From positions 124,001 through 188,000 of the forward strand of contig JAJRRT010000107.1 of NCBI GenBank assembly GCA_024279255.1: a DNA stretch of 64,000 nucleotides. The letters are read 5' to 3'. This stretch comes from Deltaproteobacteria bacterium (GTDB lineage Bacteria; Desulfobacterota; Desulfuromonadia; Desulfuromonadales; Geopsychrobacteraceae). Positions 1 through 6,988 of the stretch are shown here, one piece after another (the stretch's first letter is position 1; every line of letters begins with the position of its first letter). The notes beneath the pieces were generated by a model that was not told the DNA's origin, did no database searches, and saw only the letters and a program-made list of their open reading frames with translations. Made by a program: the position numbers and the translations under genes.

Positions 1-1
1 C

Positions 2-1612
2 GTTAGTGGCAGTTATAACGTTATTGAGCTGGGTGTTTCTGCAGTCAAGGGGGCGCAAAGGGCCGTAGGAGAAGAAAAGGACGGAGACAGTGATCTGAAA
101 ACCTTCTCTAAAGCATTGTACTACGCGTCCCCCGTGGCCGGAATTAATGATTTAACCAAGGCCAGCGTATTTACGGGTCTGACTAATTACCAGAACGAAC
201 TGGCACTCTCAAACTCACCGAACGACACAACAACTCAGGCGCTGCTCTTAGGTAAGCACGCGACTATTGAATTTTTCGGCGCAGCAGGCACTTTGGCCAA
301 AGAAAGTCTTATAGGGTTTATTGATACCGGCAAGAGTCTCGGTTCTTTTGCGGAGTGGTCAACGAGGAGCACGACCGAAGAAAATAGCTTCGACAATAAG
401 GACTCCATGGAAAGAAAGTTGATCTCGTATCGGGCCAAATATCTGAAAGGTCTCTATGCCAAAGCCAAGGCTCTTCGGTCTGACGACATAGAAGGCCTGA
501 ATACTCTCAATGGGGCTGTTGCTGCTACCATCAAACAATGGAAAAGCAAAACAAACGCCCATGATGTCCTTGCCCGGGCCAAAAAACTTCAAAGTATTCT
601 TTTAGAGGCTGTACCTGCTCCAGCCCCAGCCCCTGAGGTAACAAAGCCCAGAATAGTCGAGAATAATGCTGCTGACCCCGTCGATTTAAAACCCACACCA
701 GATACCGAAACCAACCCCTTTGGCGGTGATGCCCCAAGCGGTGAAGACAATCCTTTTGGTGACATCTCCAAAGAGTTATTCGCCGATGTTGACCAGAACG
801 AAGTCTATCGTCTTAAACAGCAACAGGCAGAGAGCAAAAATAGAATCCTCCAGTCCCAGCGCTCAAACATCTACTCGAAAGTATCGGAAATCAATCAAGC
901 TCATATACGAAGATCAGCAGCAATTTCTGCGGCAGCTCAGTCGATGCAGCAGTCTCTCGTGACGGCGCAAATACAACTCAATAATACCCGAGCGCAGGAA
1001 CGTGTTCAGGACCTTCAAAACCAGCAGATCATCAATCAGAACCGGGAAAACATTGCTGCAATGACCCGCAACAATAACAATTCACCGTACACACAGTCTT
1101 CGACGAATGGTTATCCTGTGACCGATCCCTACGCGCAACGTTTCCAGGAACAGCAGGCACAAGTTCGAGTAAGTCAACAGCAGCAGTTTGTCGAGCCATC
1201 CCAATCCGTTTCCCGCCATCAGCCGAACGAAGGCTTTTCGCCATCGCCGTTTGAGGAACCACCGGCGTATCAAGCAGAAGAAAAACAGGAAAGGCTTTGG
1301 GCAATAATTGCGTATCTTCATCCTGCGGGACAGAGAGGGGATAACTATACCAACGCCTCTTGTTATGTAATTTCATCTGACCTGCGCCCCCTTGATAAGG
1401 TTGGCTATTACAAACCGTCAGGAAGAGAAGGTGTGACGCAGTTCTACATGGGTTACACCTATGCCAGGCCGGTGGCAGATAAAGAATACTGCCAACAGAG
1501 AATTAATGGCAAAAACCATCGCGATCTTTTCAAACTACACACTTCGCGTACCGAACATGGCTACGGGTTTCCCGGCCCGCACACCAAAGAGGACCTTATC
1601 TTGATGCATTAA
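2..1612 (+). CDS. 5'-truncated hypothetical protein, Gln-rich with NPFG motifs
   Basis: The reading frame is open to the left edge, so the start lies outside the window; a TTG at 116 is the first possible internal start but has no need to be used. I do not recognise the family. Visible: an alpha-helical N-terminal part, a Pro/Ala linker (PAPAPAPE), two NPFG motifs around residues 200-220 counted from 116, a Gln-rich coiled-coil-like middle (roughly 225-400) and a C-terminal folded part with two Cys (ASCYVIS and KEYCQQ). It is followed 43 bp later by two lipoprotein genes on the same strand, and the group ends at a strong terminator, suggesting one envelope-associated operon. Function unknown. 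Confidence 0.7.
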   Translation, partial: VSGSYNVIELGVSAVKGAQRAVGEEKDGDSDLKTFSKALYYASPVAGINDLTKASVFTGLTNYQNELALSNSPNDTTTQALLLGKHATIEFFGAAGTLAKESLIGFIDTGKSLGSFAEWSTRSTTEENSFDNKDSMERKLISYRAKYLKGLYAKAKALRSDDIEGLNTLNGAVAATIKQWKSKTNAHDVLARAKKLQSILLEAVPAPAPAPEVTKPRIVENNAADPVDLKPTPDTETNPFGGDAPSGEDNPFGDISKELFADVDQNEVYRLKQQQAESKNRILQSQRSNIYSKVSEINQAHIRRSAAISAAAQSMQQSLVTAQIQLNNTRAQERVQDLQNQQIINQNRENIAAMTRNNNNSPYTQSSTNGYPVTDPYAQRFQEQQAQVRVSQQQQFVEPSQSVSRHQPNEGFSPSPFEEPPAYQAEEKQERLWAIIAYLHPAGQRGDNYTNASCYVISSDLRPLDKVGYYKPSGREGVTQFYMGYTYARPVADKEYCQQRINGKNHRDLFKLHTSRTEHGYGFPGPHTKEDLILMH

Positions 1613-1655
1613 TTATTTTCAAAATAGTATTCAATCACCTCAAAAGGAGAAATTA

Positions 1656-2327
1656 GTGAAATCTACAATTGTTCTGTTGTTAATCGCACTCGGTACGCTT
1701 GTTCTTTCGGGCTGCCTTCCCGCAAACCCTAAAGCCTTTGGTATAGGCAACGGGCCGAGCATGATGTATCAGCCAGCGTTCGGTCAAAGGCTACAGCAAA
1801 AATACCCTCTAAAAGTCGGGATCATGGTTGCACGGGACACTCGGCCATACGATTTTTACGACGAAGAAGATGATTTTTTTAAAGAATCGATTCCTGAGGG
1901 ATTCTCTCGAATGATGTTTCAGGAATTTAAAAATAGTGGACTGTTTGCTGAAACAGTCTTCATAAACGAACCTGCTCCAAAGGTTCTCGATGCAAAAGCG
2001 CTTAAGTTGATTGCATCAGAACATAACGTCGACATGATTCTGGTTGGCGACTTGATCGACTTCAACCTGTTACGAGAAAAAGAAGGGAATGTTATTTCGG
2101 TTTTCACCTACAACCTTATTTTTAACGTCAAAACTTTTTCACAACTCATTCATGTCCAGAGCGGAACGGTTGTCTGGGCTGACGTCGTTGAGCGGGAATC
2201 TCGAATCCTGACAGATGGAAGCCTCAAAAAGGGAGAGTTGAATCCTCTCGTTACACCGGGCCTTAAAGGACTGTTCAATGACATGCGCGAGCTAATTTCA
2301 ACAGCTGGCCTTAATATGAAGCGATAG
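1656..2327 (+). CDS. lipoprotein, possible CsgG/LpoB-like fold
   Basis: 223 aa with a GTG start placed 5 bp after AAGGAGA. The N-terminus is a lipoprotein signal peptide ending in the lipobox LSGC, so the mature protein starts at Cys19 or so and is membrane-anchored. The body alternates strands and helices (YPLKVGIMVARD..., MILVGDLIDF, GTVVWADVVERES), a pattern reminiscent of the CsgG/LpoB-like periplasmic fold in which a protein queries 'SEHNVDMILVGD'. That fold assignment is a guess from pattern only. It sits between an unknown truncated gene and a second lipoprotein, 12 bp apart, probably cotranscribed. Confidence 0.75.
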   Translation: MKSTIVLLLIALGTLVLSGCLPANPKAFGIGNGPSMMYQPAFGQRLQQKYPLKVGIMVARDTRPYDFYDEEDDFFKESIPEGFSRMMFQEFKNSGLFAETVFINEPAPKVLDAKALKLIASEHNVDMILVGDLIDFNLLREKEGNVISVFTYNLIFNVKTFSQLIHVQSGTVVWADVVERESRILTDGSLKKGELNPLVTPGLKGLFNDMRELISTAGLNMKR

Positions 2328-2339
2328 GGAGAGATGTCC

Positions 2340-2960
2340 ATGAAAAATAAGCTATTTATTCTCGTAATCTTGGTTCTCTCTTTAAGCGCTTGCGCGACGA
2401 GTCCAGACAGGACCAAACAGGCTCTCGCTAAAGACAGGGAACTTCCTTTTCGTGACGCCAGTATGATGGAGAACAGTGTTACCAAATACGGAATCAGCAT
2501 TGCCGCGACCAGGGTTGAAAAGTCGATGCAGAAAGAGATGTTCGCCTCTAATTTGGAGTCGAACGGCTATATTTCATTGCTGGTAACCGTTACCAACAAT
2601 GCTCCGCAGAAGGTTCTGGTTCGCGCTCATGAATCGCTCATCGTCTCTGGTGATCTTCAGGTTCCTCAAACTGATGCGGACAGGATTAAGAAAAAATTCA
2701 GGGGTAAGGCTTCTGTTGGACCTGCTCTTGGTGCCCCGCCACCGGTTTACGAAAATCTCAAGAAAATGATGAAAGATGCCGTCAATACAACTTTCTTTAA
2801 AAAATCCCTCCGGGAAGGTATCCTCCATCCGGGACAGTCTGTTAGCGGGTTTGTATTCTTCGACAAGACCAGTTGGCCTGTCGGTGAGAAGAATTTGCGG
2901 GTTGTATTTCAAACATTGCGTAAGCTTAACAACTTTGAGATCGACGTGCCGGTTGAATAG
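2340..2960 (+). CDS. lipoprotein of unknown function
   Basis: 206 aa. Two in-frame ATGs exist (2334 and 2340); GGGAG at 2328-2332 is only 1 bp from the first but 7 bp from the second, so 2340 is chosen. The signal peptide ends in lipobox LSAC at about residue 18. The middle (YISLLVTVTNNAPQKVLV) and the later LHPGQSVSGFVFFDK segment look like a beta-sandwich of the kind found in DUF4352-like periplasmic proteins, but I cannot assign a family. Twelve bp downstream of the preceding lipoprotein gene and directly followed by an intrinsic terminator: last gene of the operon. Confidence 0.75.
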   Translation: MKNKLFILVILVLSLSACATSPDRTKQALAKDRELPFRDASMMENSVTKYGISIAATRVEKSMQKEMFASNLESNGYISLLVTVTNNAPQKVLVRAHESLIVSGDLQVPQTDADRIKKKFRGKASVGPALGAPPPVYENLKKMMKDAVNTTFFKKSLREGILHPGQSVSGFVFFDKTSWPVGEKNLRVVFQTLRKLNNFEIDVPVE

Positions 2961-2978
2961 CCTTGCCAACATATAGTA

Positions 2979-3022
2979 ACAAAACGGCCAACCCTGTTTA
3001 TTGAATGGGTTGGCCGTTTTGT
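2979..3022 (+). terminator. intrinsic terminator after the lipoprotein operon
   Basis: Perfect 16-bp inverted repeat (arms 2979-2994 and 3007-3022, loop 12 bp) containing ACGGCCAACCC and ending in TTTTGT, 18 bp after the stop of the last lipoprotein gene. The A-rich 5' arm and T-rich 3' arm mean it could work in both directions. Confidence 0.85.
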
Positions 3023-3285
3023 ATGATATGCCAAAATTCGTTCCTGCTGTAGCGCCCCAGCATAAATGCGAGCAAGCAGCCGATAAGAGTTCGTGTCGGG
3101 TGAAGGTAACAATGGGGAAAATGGCGAAAAAAATTTACCTTTGCAATTAATTGTCTCCCCATGATTAAACTTCTCTAGTTTTTGATGCGCAGTTTTCCCT
3201 GTCTCTTCTTTTTAAGTCCGATGATTTCTACCGCCAGCAGCTCCACGAATTACCAAGGTAGAGAGATTGGGCGGAACGGCTTCTA
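3023..3285. other. non-coding stretch, no gene seen
   Basis: Together with the terminator this is a 325-bp gap. I see no ORF with a ribosome binding site, no tRNA fold and no strong inverted repeat. It presumably carries the promoter of the gene beginning at 3286, but no convincing -35/-10 pair stands out. Confidence 0.4.
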
Positions 3286-3954
3286 GTGAGTCTCTTTTCA
3301 GGACATCCCAATACGAAACGACAGTGTCCTGCTTGCAGTGCGGAGATGTCTCAAGTCGGTGAGACGGGCCGGTTACTTGGCCTTTTCTCCCGATTGCATG
3401 AAAATGCCTATCAGGTTTTTTTCTGTTCGCAGTGTCAGCAAAACTTTAGCATACCATCAACCGGACTACTGACGGTGCAACTTGCCACGAGCCTGCTGGC
3501 CATTGCGGTTTGTCTGCTGATTTTCTGGGACAACAACCTGCTGCCCCTCTGGGGGGCGCTGTTTCAGACACCGCTGGTGGCATTAATCGGGATTGTAATG
3601 ACGCTGATCGCCGCAGTGCTGTTGGTCGGTGGTTTCTGGAATGGCGTTGCATTTATTCGCAATCTCAGATTGCTGAAAAACGCGCCAAAAATCAAAAATA
3701 CGGGTGTAGGTTTCTGGTTTCTCAGATTTATCGGCTCATTTGTTTACTCTTTAGTGCCCTGGCTCTATTGGTTCGGTGCAGGTTTTCTAAACGATACTTA
3801 CCTGCACATTGACCGGGACTGGGCCGGTGTGCTTGTTTTGCCCGGATTTTTGCCATTTATTTTTGCTGACCGTTTCGGTCTCTCTCCGACGCTTATCTTC
3901 CTACTGTCCGCCAGTTATCCAACCGTTGGCTTTATCTATATGTGGTTTTCTTGA
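3286..3954 (+). CDS. zinc-ribbon membrane protein, unknown function
   Basis: 222 aa, GTG start with only a weak upstream GGCGGAA. The N-terminal ~50 residues hold two CxxC knuckles (CPAC and CSQC) typical of a zinc ribbon on the cytoplasmic side. Four or five hydrophobic segments follow (about 62-80, 88-115, 140-165, 180-220). I do not recognise a named family. The start cannot be much later, because CPAC begins at residue 15. It is isolated: terminator upstream, convergent gene downstream. Confidence 0.65.
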   Translation: MSLFSGHPNTKRQCPACSAEMSQVGETGRLLGLFSRLHENAYQVFFCSQCQQNFSIPSTGLLTVQLATSLLAIAVCLLIFWDNNLLPLWGALFQTPLVALIGIVMTLIAAVLLVGGFWNGVAFIRNLRLLKNAPKIKNTGVGFWFLRFIGSFVYSLVPWLYWFGAGFLNDTYLHIDRDWAGVLVLPGFLPFIFADRFGLSPTLIFLLSASYPTVGFIYMWFS

Positions 3955-4049
3955 GCACGGCTGCTTAACCCAAGAGGGTAATCAGCGATGACCCGTCTTC
4001 TCTATCGCCGTAGTTAAACACAGATTGATAGCCTGACCGACCAGACCGG

Positions 4050-4463
4050 TCATTTAAGCAGCTTCTGCCAAAAGTTCGATAACAACTTCTTGGGAAAATC
4101 TTCAGGGAAGCTGCTTTTGATCTCCGCCAACTCTTCTGAGCTGGGGACATCGGAGCGGCTTAAGTCGTAAACGATGGTCCAGGTTCCACCTGTTTCCTGC
4201 TCCAGGCAGAGAACATAAACCAGATCCTCAATAGAATCGAAGGTGTCTGAACCATCGACATAAGAGGTTGGAGACCTGAGCACGGCGTACTGACCGGCTT
4301 GTTTGATCTGTGTTAAATCGAAAAAAATCTGTCGTGGTGGTGTCTTTATCGAATAATTATCGATAACATGTTCTGTCGCAACCGAAGCGATGGTATTCGC
4401 CCAGAGCTGTCCTTGGGTAAGAAACAGTAGAAAAAATGCAGAAATTATCCTGAATTTGACCAT
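4050..4463 (-). CDS. small secreted protein of unknown function
   Basis: 137 aa. Residues 1-23 form a clear Sec signal peptide (hydrophobic run, cleavage near LWANT). The mature part is about 115 residues with no Cys pair or repeat except one Cys, and ends in a Lys/Leu-rich helix. No Shine-Dalgarno is obvious upstream of the ATG. No family recognised. It is convergent with the zinc-ribbon membrane protein. Confidence 0.6.
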   Translation of the reverse strand: MVKFRIISAFFLLFLTQGQLWANTIASVATEHVIDNYSIKTPPRQIFFDLTQIKQAGQYAVLRSPTSYVDGSDTFDSIEDLVYVLCLEQETGGTWTIVYDLSRSDVPSSEELAEIKSSFPEDFPKKLLSNFWQKLLK

Positions 4464-4822
4464 TTGCTACAGTATTTGTTTTTCGTTGCTTAAGGCAAAT
4501 AGAAAAGAAAATGATCCGGCTCTTCAGCAGAATCTGTATCGTTTTGTATGACAGGGCGGTAATTAGTATTTTATGGATAGGTCTGGTCCCATTCGCAAAA
4601 GTAGTAAGTTCTGCATTTTGAAAAAAATGCCTCCTCTCCCTACAAAGAGTAAAAGCACAAGCATGTAAAGACGGGAGGCGAAGATCACATATCGGGGATT
4701 TAAAGATCCATGCCCTGCTGGCTGGTTGACTGTAAATTTTTGTCAGTTTTTTTGAGGTTGTAATGGTGGCAGATTTTCAGGTTTGCGCTGCTACATACCT
4801 ACGGGATGGTTTAAAGGAGCTG
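4464..4822. other. non-coding stretch, no supported gene
   Basis: 359 bp between a small secreted protein and a decayed antitoxin. There is a T-rich tract around 4735-4755 and a short imperfect GCCTCC/GGAGGC pair, but nothing that makes a stable element. A 36-codon plus-strand frame beginning at the ATG near 4763 runs over the antisense remnant and is not credible on its own. Confidence 0.35.
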
Positions 4823-4924
4823 TTAGCTCGCCATTCTGTCCAGTCTCTCTGCCAGCCACAATTTGATGATTGATTGCCGGGGAACGCCGAGGCGGCGAGC
4901 TTCTTTATCTAAGGATTGAATCAT
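4823..4924 (-). pseudogene. remnant of a CopG/BrnA-type antitoxin
   Basis: The minus-strand frame encodes 33 residues from an internal ATG, with core DKEARRLGVPRQSIIKLWL followed by AERLD. This closely fits the ribbon-helix-helix segment of CopG/BrnA-like antitoxins, which bind DNA and neutralise a partner toxin. In-frame codons upstream (FPIW before the ATG) extend the match back to a TGA at 4949-4951, so the beta-strand N-terminus is missing and no start or RBS is in place. No BrnT-like toxin is visible nearby. The break point falls beside the palindrome at 4968-5013. The family recognition is from motif memory. Confidence 0.6.
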
Positions 4925-4928
4925 CCAG

Positions 4929-5053
4929 ATGGGAAATGAGTAATTTTCTCAAGATCAAGGAAATCAAGGGCCTGCGCGGAGGCGTAGATCTCTACGCCGC
5001 AAAAAGCAGGCCCGCAGATTGACGCAGAGATTGTGAAAAAGGACCATTTCCCA
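4929..5053. repeat. nested palindromic element with short terminal inverted repeats
   Basis: A 10-bp perfect inverted pair, ATGGGAAATG (4929-4938) and CATTTCCCAT (5044-5053), flanks a cruciform: outer arms GGGCCTGC/GCAGGCCC (4968-4975, 5006-5013) and inner arms GGCGTAGA/TCTACGCC (4981-4988, 4991-4998). The right part (cgcagattgacgcagag) resembles the degenerate cgcagag-type dispersed repeats common in this bacterial group. Could be a REP/MITE-like element; the terminal pair may be fortuitous, since the left copy lies inside antitoxin coding sequence. Confidence 0.5.
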
Positions 5054-5061
5054 TTCCGAAA

Positions 5062-5445
5062 CTATTCGCGCATCCGCACGTGCGGCAGCGGCACCGGGAT
5101 CGGTTCATCATGGCCGACCTCACTTTCGAGCTGCCTTAGATGACGAGCAGTCCCTTCAAGAAAACGCCCCTTAGGACCGACATCCTGATAAACTTTGATC
5201 TGCCCGGTGACCGATTCAGACTCGAGAAAATCACCTTTTTCACTGGGTAGCGCCCGTACCAGCTGATCAACAGAAGCAGCAACCAAGTCAGCGATAATTT
5301 CGGTCTTGGTCCGAACCGGGTAGATCTCGCACAGGGCTGCGACCTTGGCGGCAACATCGATCGGCAACCGGATTGAGATCTGCTTGGGGGTCAACGGGTA
5401 TTTCGTTTCTTCATGCCAGCGTAAGACAAGATCCTGCGGTTCCAT
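5062..5445 (-). CDS. ribbon-helix-helix-like protein, pilus-tip-component-annotated family
   Basis: 127 aa with a good RBS (GGAGGGAAAG) before the ATG. Residues about 20-75 (ISIRLPIDVAAKVAALCEIYP..., TEIIADLVAASVDQLV) have the strand-helix-helix look of a CopG/Arc ribbon-helix-helix domain, and the C-terminal DVGPKGRFLE motif is shared with short proteins that databases often label 'type 1 pili tip component'. I think that label is historical and that a DNA-binding or regulatory role is more likely. Stand-alone gene next to an unrelated antitoxin remnant. Confidence 0.55.
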   Translation of the reverse strand: MEPQDLVLRWHEETKYPLTPKQISIRLPIDVAAKVAALCEIYPVRTKTEIIADLVAASVDQLVRALPSEKGDFLESESVTGQIKVYQDVGPKGRFLEGTARHLRQLESEVGHDEPIPVPLPHVRMRE

Positions 5446-5619
5446 CTTTCCCTCCTCTTAAATTGAAGTTTTGCGAATGTCAGCAACATTAAAGAACAGG
5501 TATACCACAGTGGCAAACCGCAGGTAAAACCCATAACGCATGTCACAGCCAATAAGGATATACTTTGAAAAATGCCTGAGTCTCCGGGCAGAAAGCTATT
5601 TTTCAGAAAGGGTTTGAAG

Positions 5620-5937
5620 ATGCAGGTTATCGTCGATCTATGTGTGGTTCCATTGGGAGTCGGAGTTTCAGTTTCTAAGTATGTTGCTGCCTGTCAACAA
5701 GTCCTTGAAAAAGCCGGGCTTAAAATTGCCATGCACGCCTACGGAACAAACATCGAAGGAGAGTATGACCAGGTCTTTGCCGCGATCCGTCGTTGCCATG
5801 AGAAGGTTCACGAGATGGGTGCGCCACGAATCACCACCAGCATCAAACTTGGCACCCGCACTGACCGCAAACAGACCATGGCTGACAAGATCGAGAGTGT
5901 TCGCAATAAATTGGACCAACAGGGAGGCACAGGATGA
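5620..5937 (+). CDS. MTH1187-family thiamine-binding protein (DUF77)
   Basis: 105 aa. The ATG at 5620 is chosen because AGAAAGGG lies 7-14 bp upstream and the family starts with a strand like MQVIVDLCVVPLG. Family hallmarks visible: VIVDLCVVPLGVGVSVSKYV, HAYGTNIEGEYDQVF and the ITTSIKLGTRTDR strand. Members form ferredoxin-like homotetramers and the MTH1187/YkoF group binds thiamine or HMP-like ligands in the cytoplasm. The stop overlaps the start of the methyltransferase gene (ATGA), so the two are translationally coupled; what links a thiamine binder to an O-methyltransferase is not known to me. Confidence 0.85.
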   Translation: MQVIVDLCVVPLGVGVSVSKYVAACQQVLEKAGLKIAMHAYGTNIEGEYDQVFAAIRRCHEKVHEMGAPRITTSIKLGTRTDRKQTMADKIESVRNKLDQQGGTG

Positions 5938-6935
5938 CAAAGGACTGGACAGCTCCTGAATTGCTTGAAGCGACCGGCAGTTACTGGCAGGGGTGCACGA
6001 TCATGGCTGGAGTCAATCTTGACGTTTTTAACATCCTTGATACTAAATCAGACGATTCTGTTGCCCTGGCCGAGCGTATCGGTGCCGACCCGCGTGCGCT
6101 GGGGATGTTATTACGCGCCCTAGCGGCACTCGGTTTACTTGAACAAAAAGAGGGGAAATATCGCTGTTCTTCGTCTGCAAAGCAGCTTCTTGTGGCAAAT
6201 TCGCCGGGCTATATGGGAAATATCATCAGCCATCAACATCATCTGGTCAATGCCTGGGCTCAACTGGATCAGACGATCAAAAGCGGGAACCCTCAGCGTC
6301 AGCAGTCAAGTTTTTCAGAAGATGAATGGCAAAACAGCTTTCAACTCGGCATGCAGAATCTCGCCAATATGATCGCACCACAACTGGTTCCGCAGATCAA
6401 TATCGGCAACCGTCATAAAATGCTCGATCTGGGTGGTGGTCCTGGAACCTGGTCGATCCATTTCTGTCGCCATAACCCGGAGCTTCACTCCACCATCCTT
6501 GATCTTCCCAGCAGTCGCAAGCTGGCAGAAATCGCCATCAATAGTGCAAACATGTCTGACAGAATCAACTTTACTGACGGAGATTTCAATCAAACCAGAC
6601 TTCAAGAGACCTATGATCTTGTCTGGTTGTCACATATTCTGCACGGAGAGAGTCTTAACAACTGTCAAGCGCTGGTTGCCAAGGCAGCCGCCGCGCTCAA
6701 CCCGGAAGGCTTGCTGATTATCCATGAATTCATCCTTGATGATCATGGCTCGGGCCCTGTCTATCCTGCTCTTTTTGCGTTAAACATGTTATTGGGGACA
6801 AAGAGTGGTGCGGCTTACACCGAAACGGAACTGAATGAAATGATGACGGCGGCTGGACTGGAGCCGCCACTGAGACTTCCGCTTCCGCCTCAAAGCCGAA
6901 GTGGTGTGCTAATCGCGCAGAAAAAAGCAGTTTAA
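5934..6935 (+). CDS. SAM-dependent O-methyltransferase (plant-OMT/AcsM-like fold)
   Basis: 333 aa, ATG overlapping the preceding stop by 4 bp. The N-terminal ~100 residues form the winged-helix dimerisation domain of class I small-molecule O-methyltransferases (VALAERIGADPRALGMLLRALAALGLL). SAM-binding motif I is MLDLGGGPGTWSIHF at about residue 162, followed by the acidic TILDLP loop and the GDFNQ motif. The catalytic-base region (HILHGES) has a His in a plausible position. Substrate unknown; relatives methylate phenolic hydroxyls or sit in natural-product and cofactor pathways. Confidence 0.8.
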   Translation: MTKDWTAPELLEATGSYWQGCTIMAGVNLDVFNILDTKSDDSVALAERIGADPRALGMLLRALAALGLLEQKEGKYRCSSSAKQLLVANSPGYMGNIISHQHHLVNAWAQLDQTIKSGNPQRQQSSFSEDEWQNSFQLGMQNLANMIAPQLVPQINIGNRHKMLDLGGGPGTWSIHFCRHNPELHSTILDLPSSRKLAEIAINSANMSDRINFTDGDFNQTRLQETYDLVWLSHILHGESLNNCQALVAKAAAALNPEGLLIIHEFILDDHGSGPVYPALFALNMLLGTKSGAAYTETELNEMMTAAGLEPPLRLPLPPQSRSGVLIAQKKAV

Positions 6936-6988
6936 GCTCTCAACGAGCAGTCTGAAGCTGATTTGATACGAAGCAGGGCCTTTTGAAT

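Noticed and set aside
4763..4873. 36-codon plus-strand ORF with a GAGG-type RBS
   Set aside because: Overlaps the antisense antitoxin remnant, whose sequence is clearly the conserved one.
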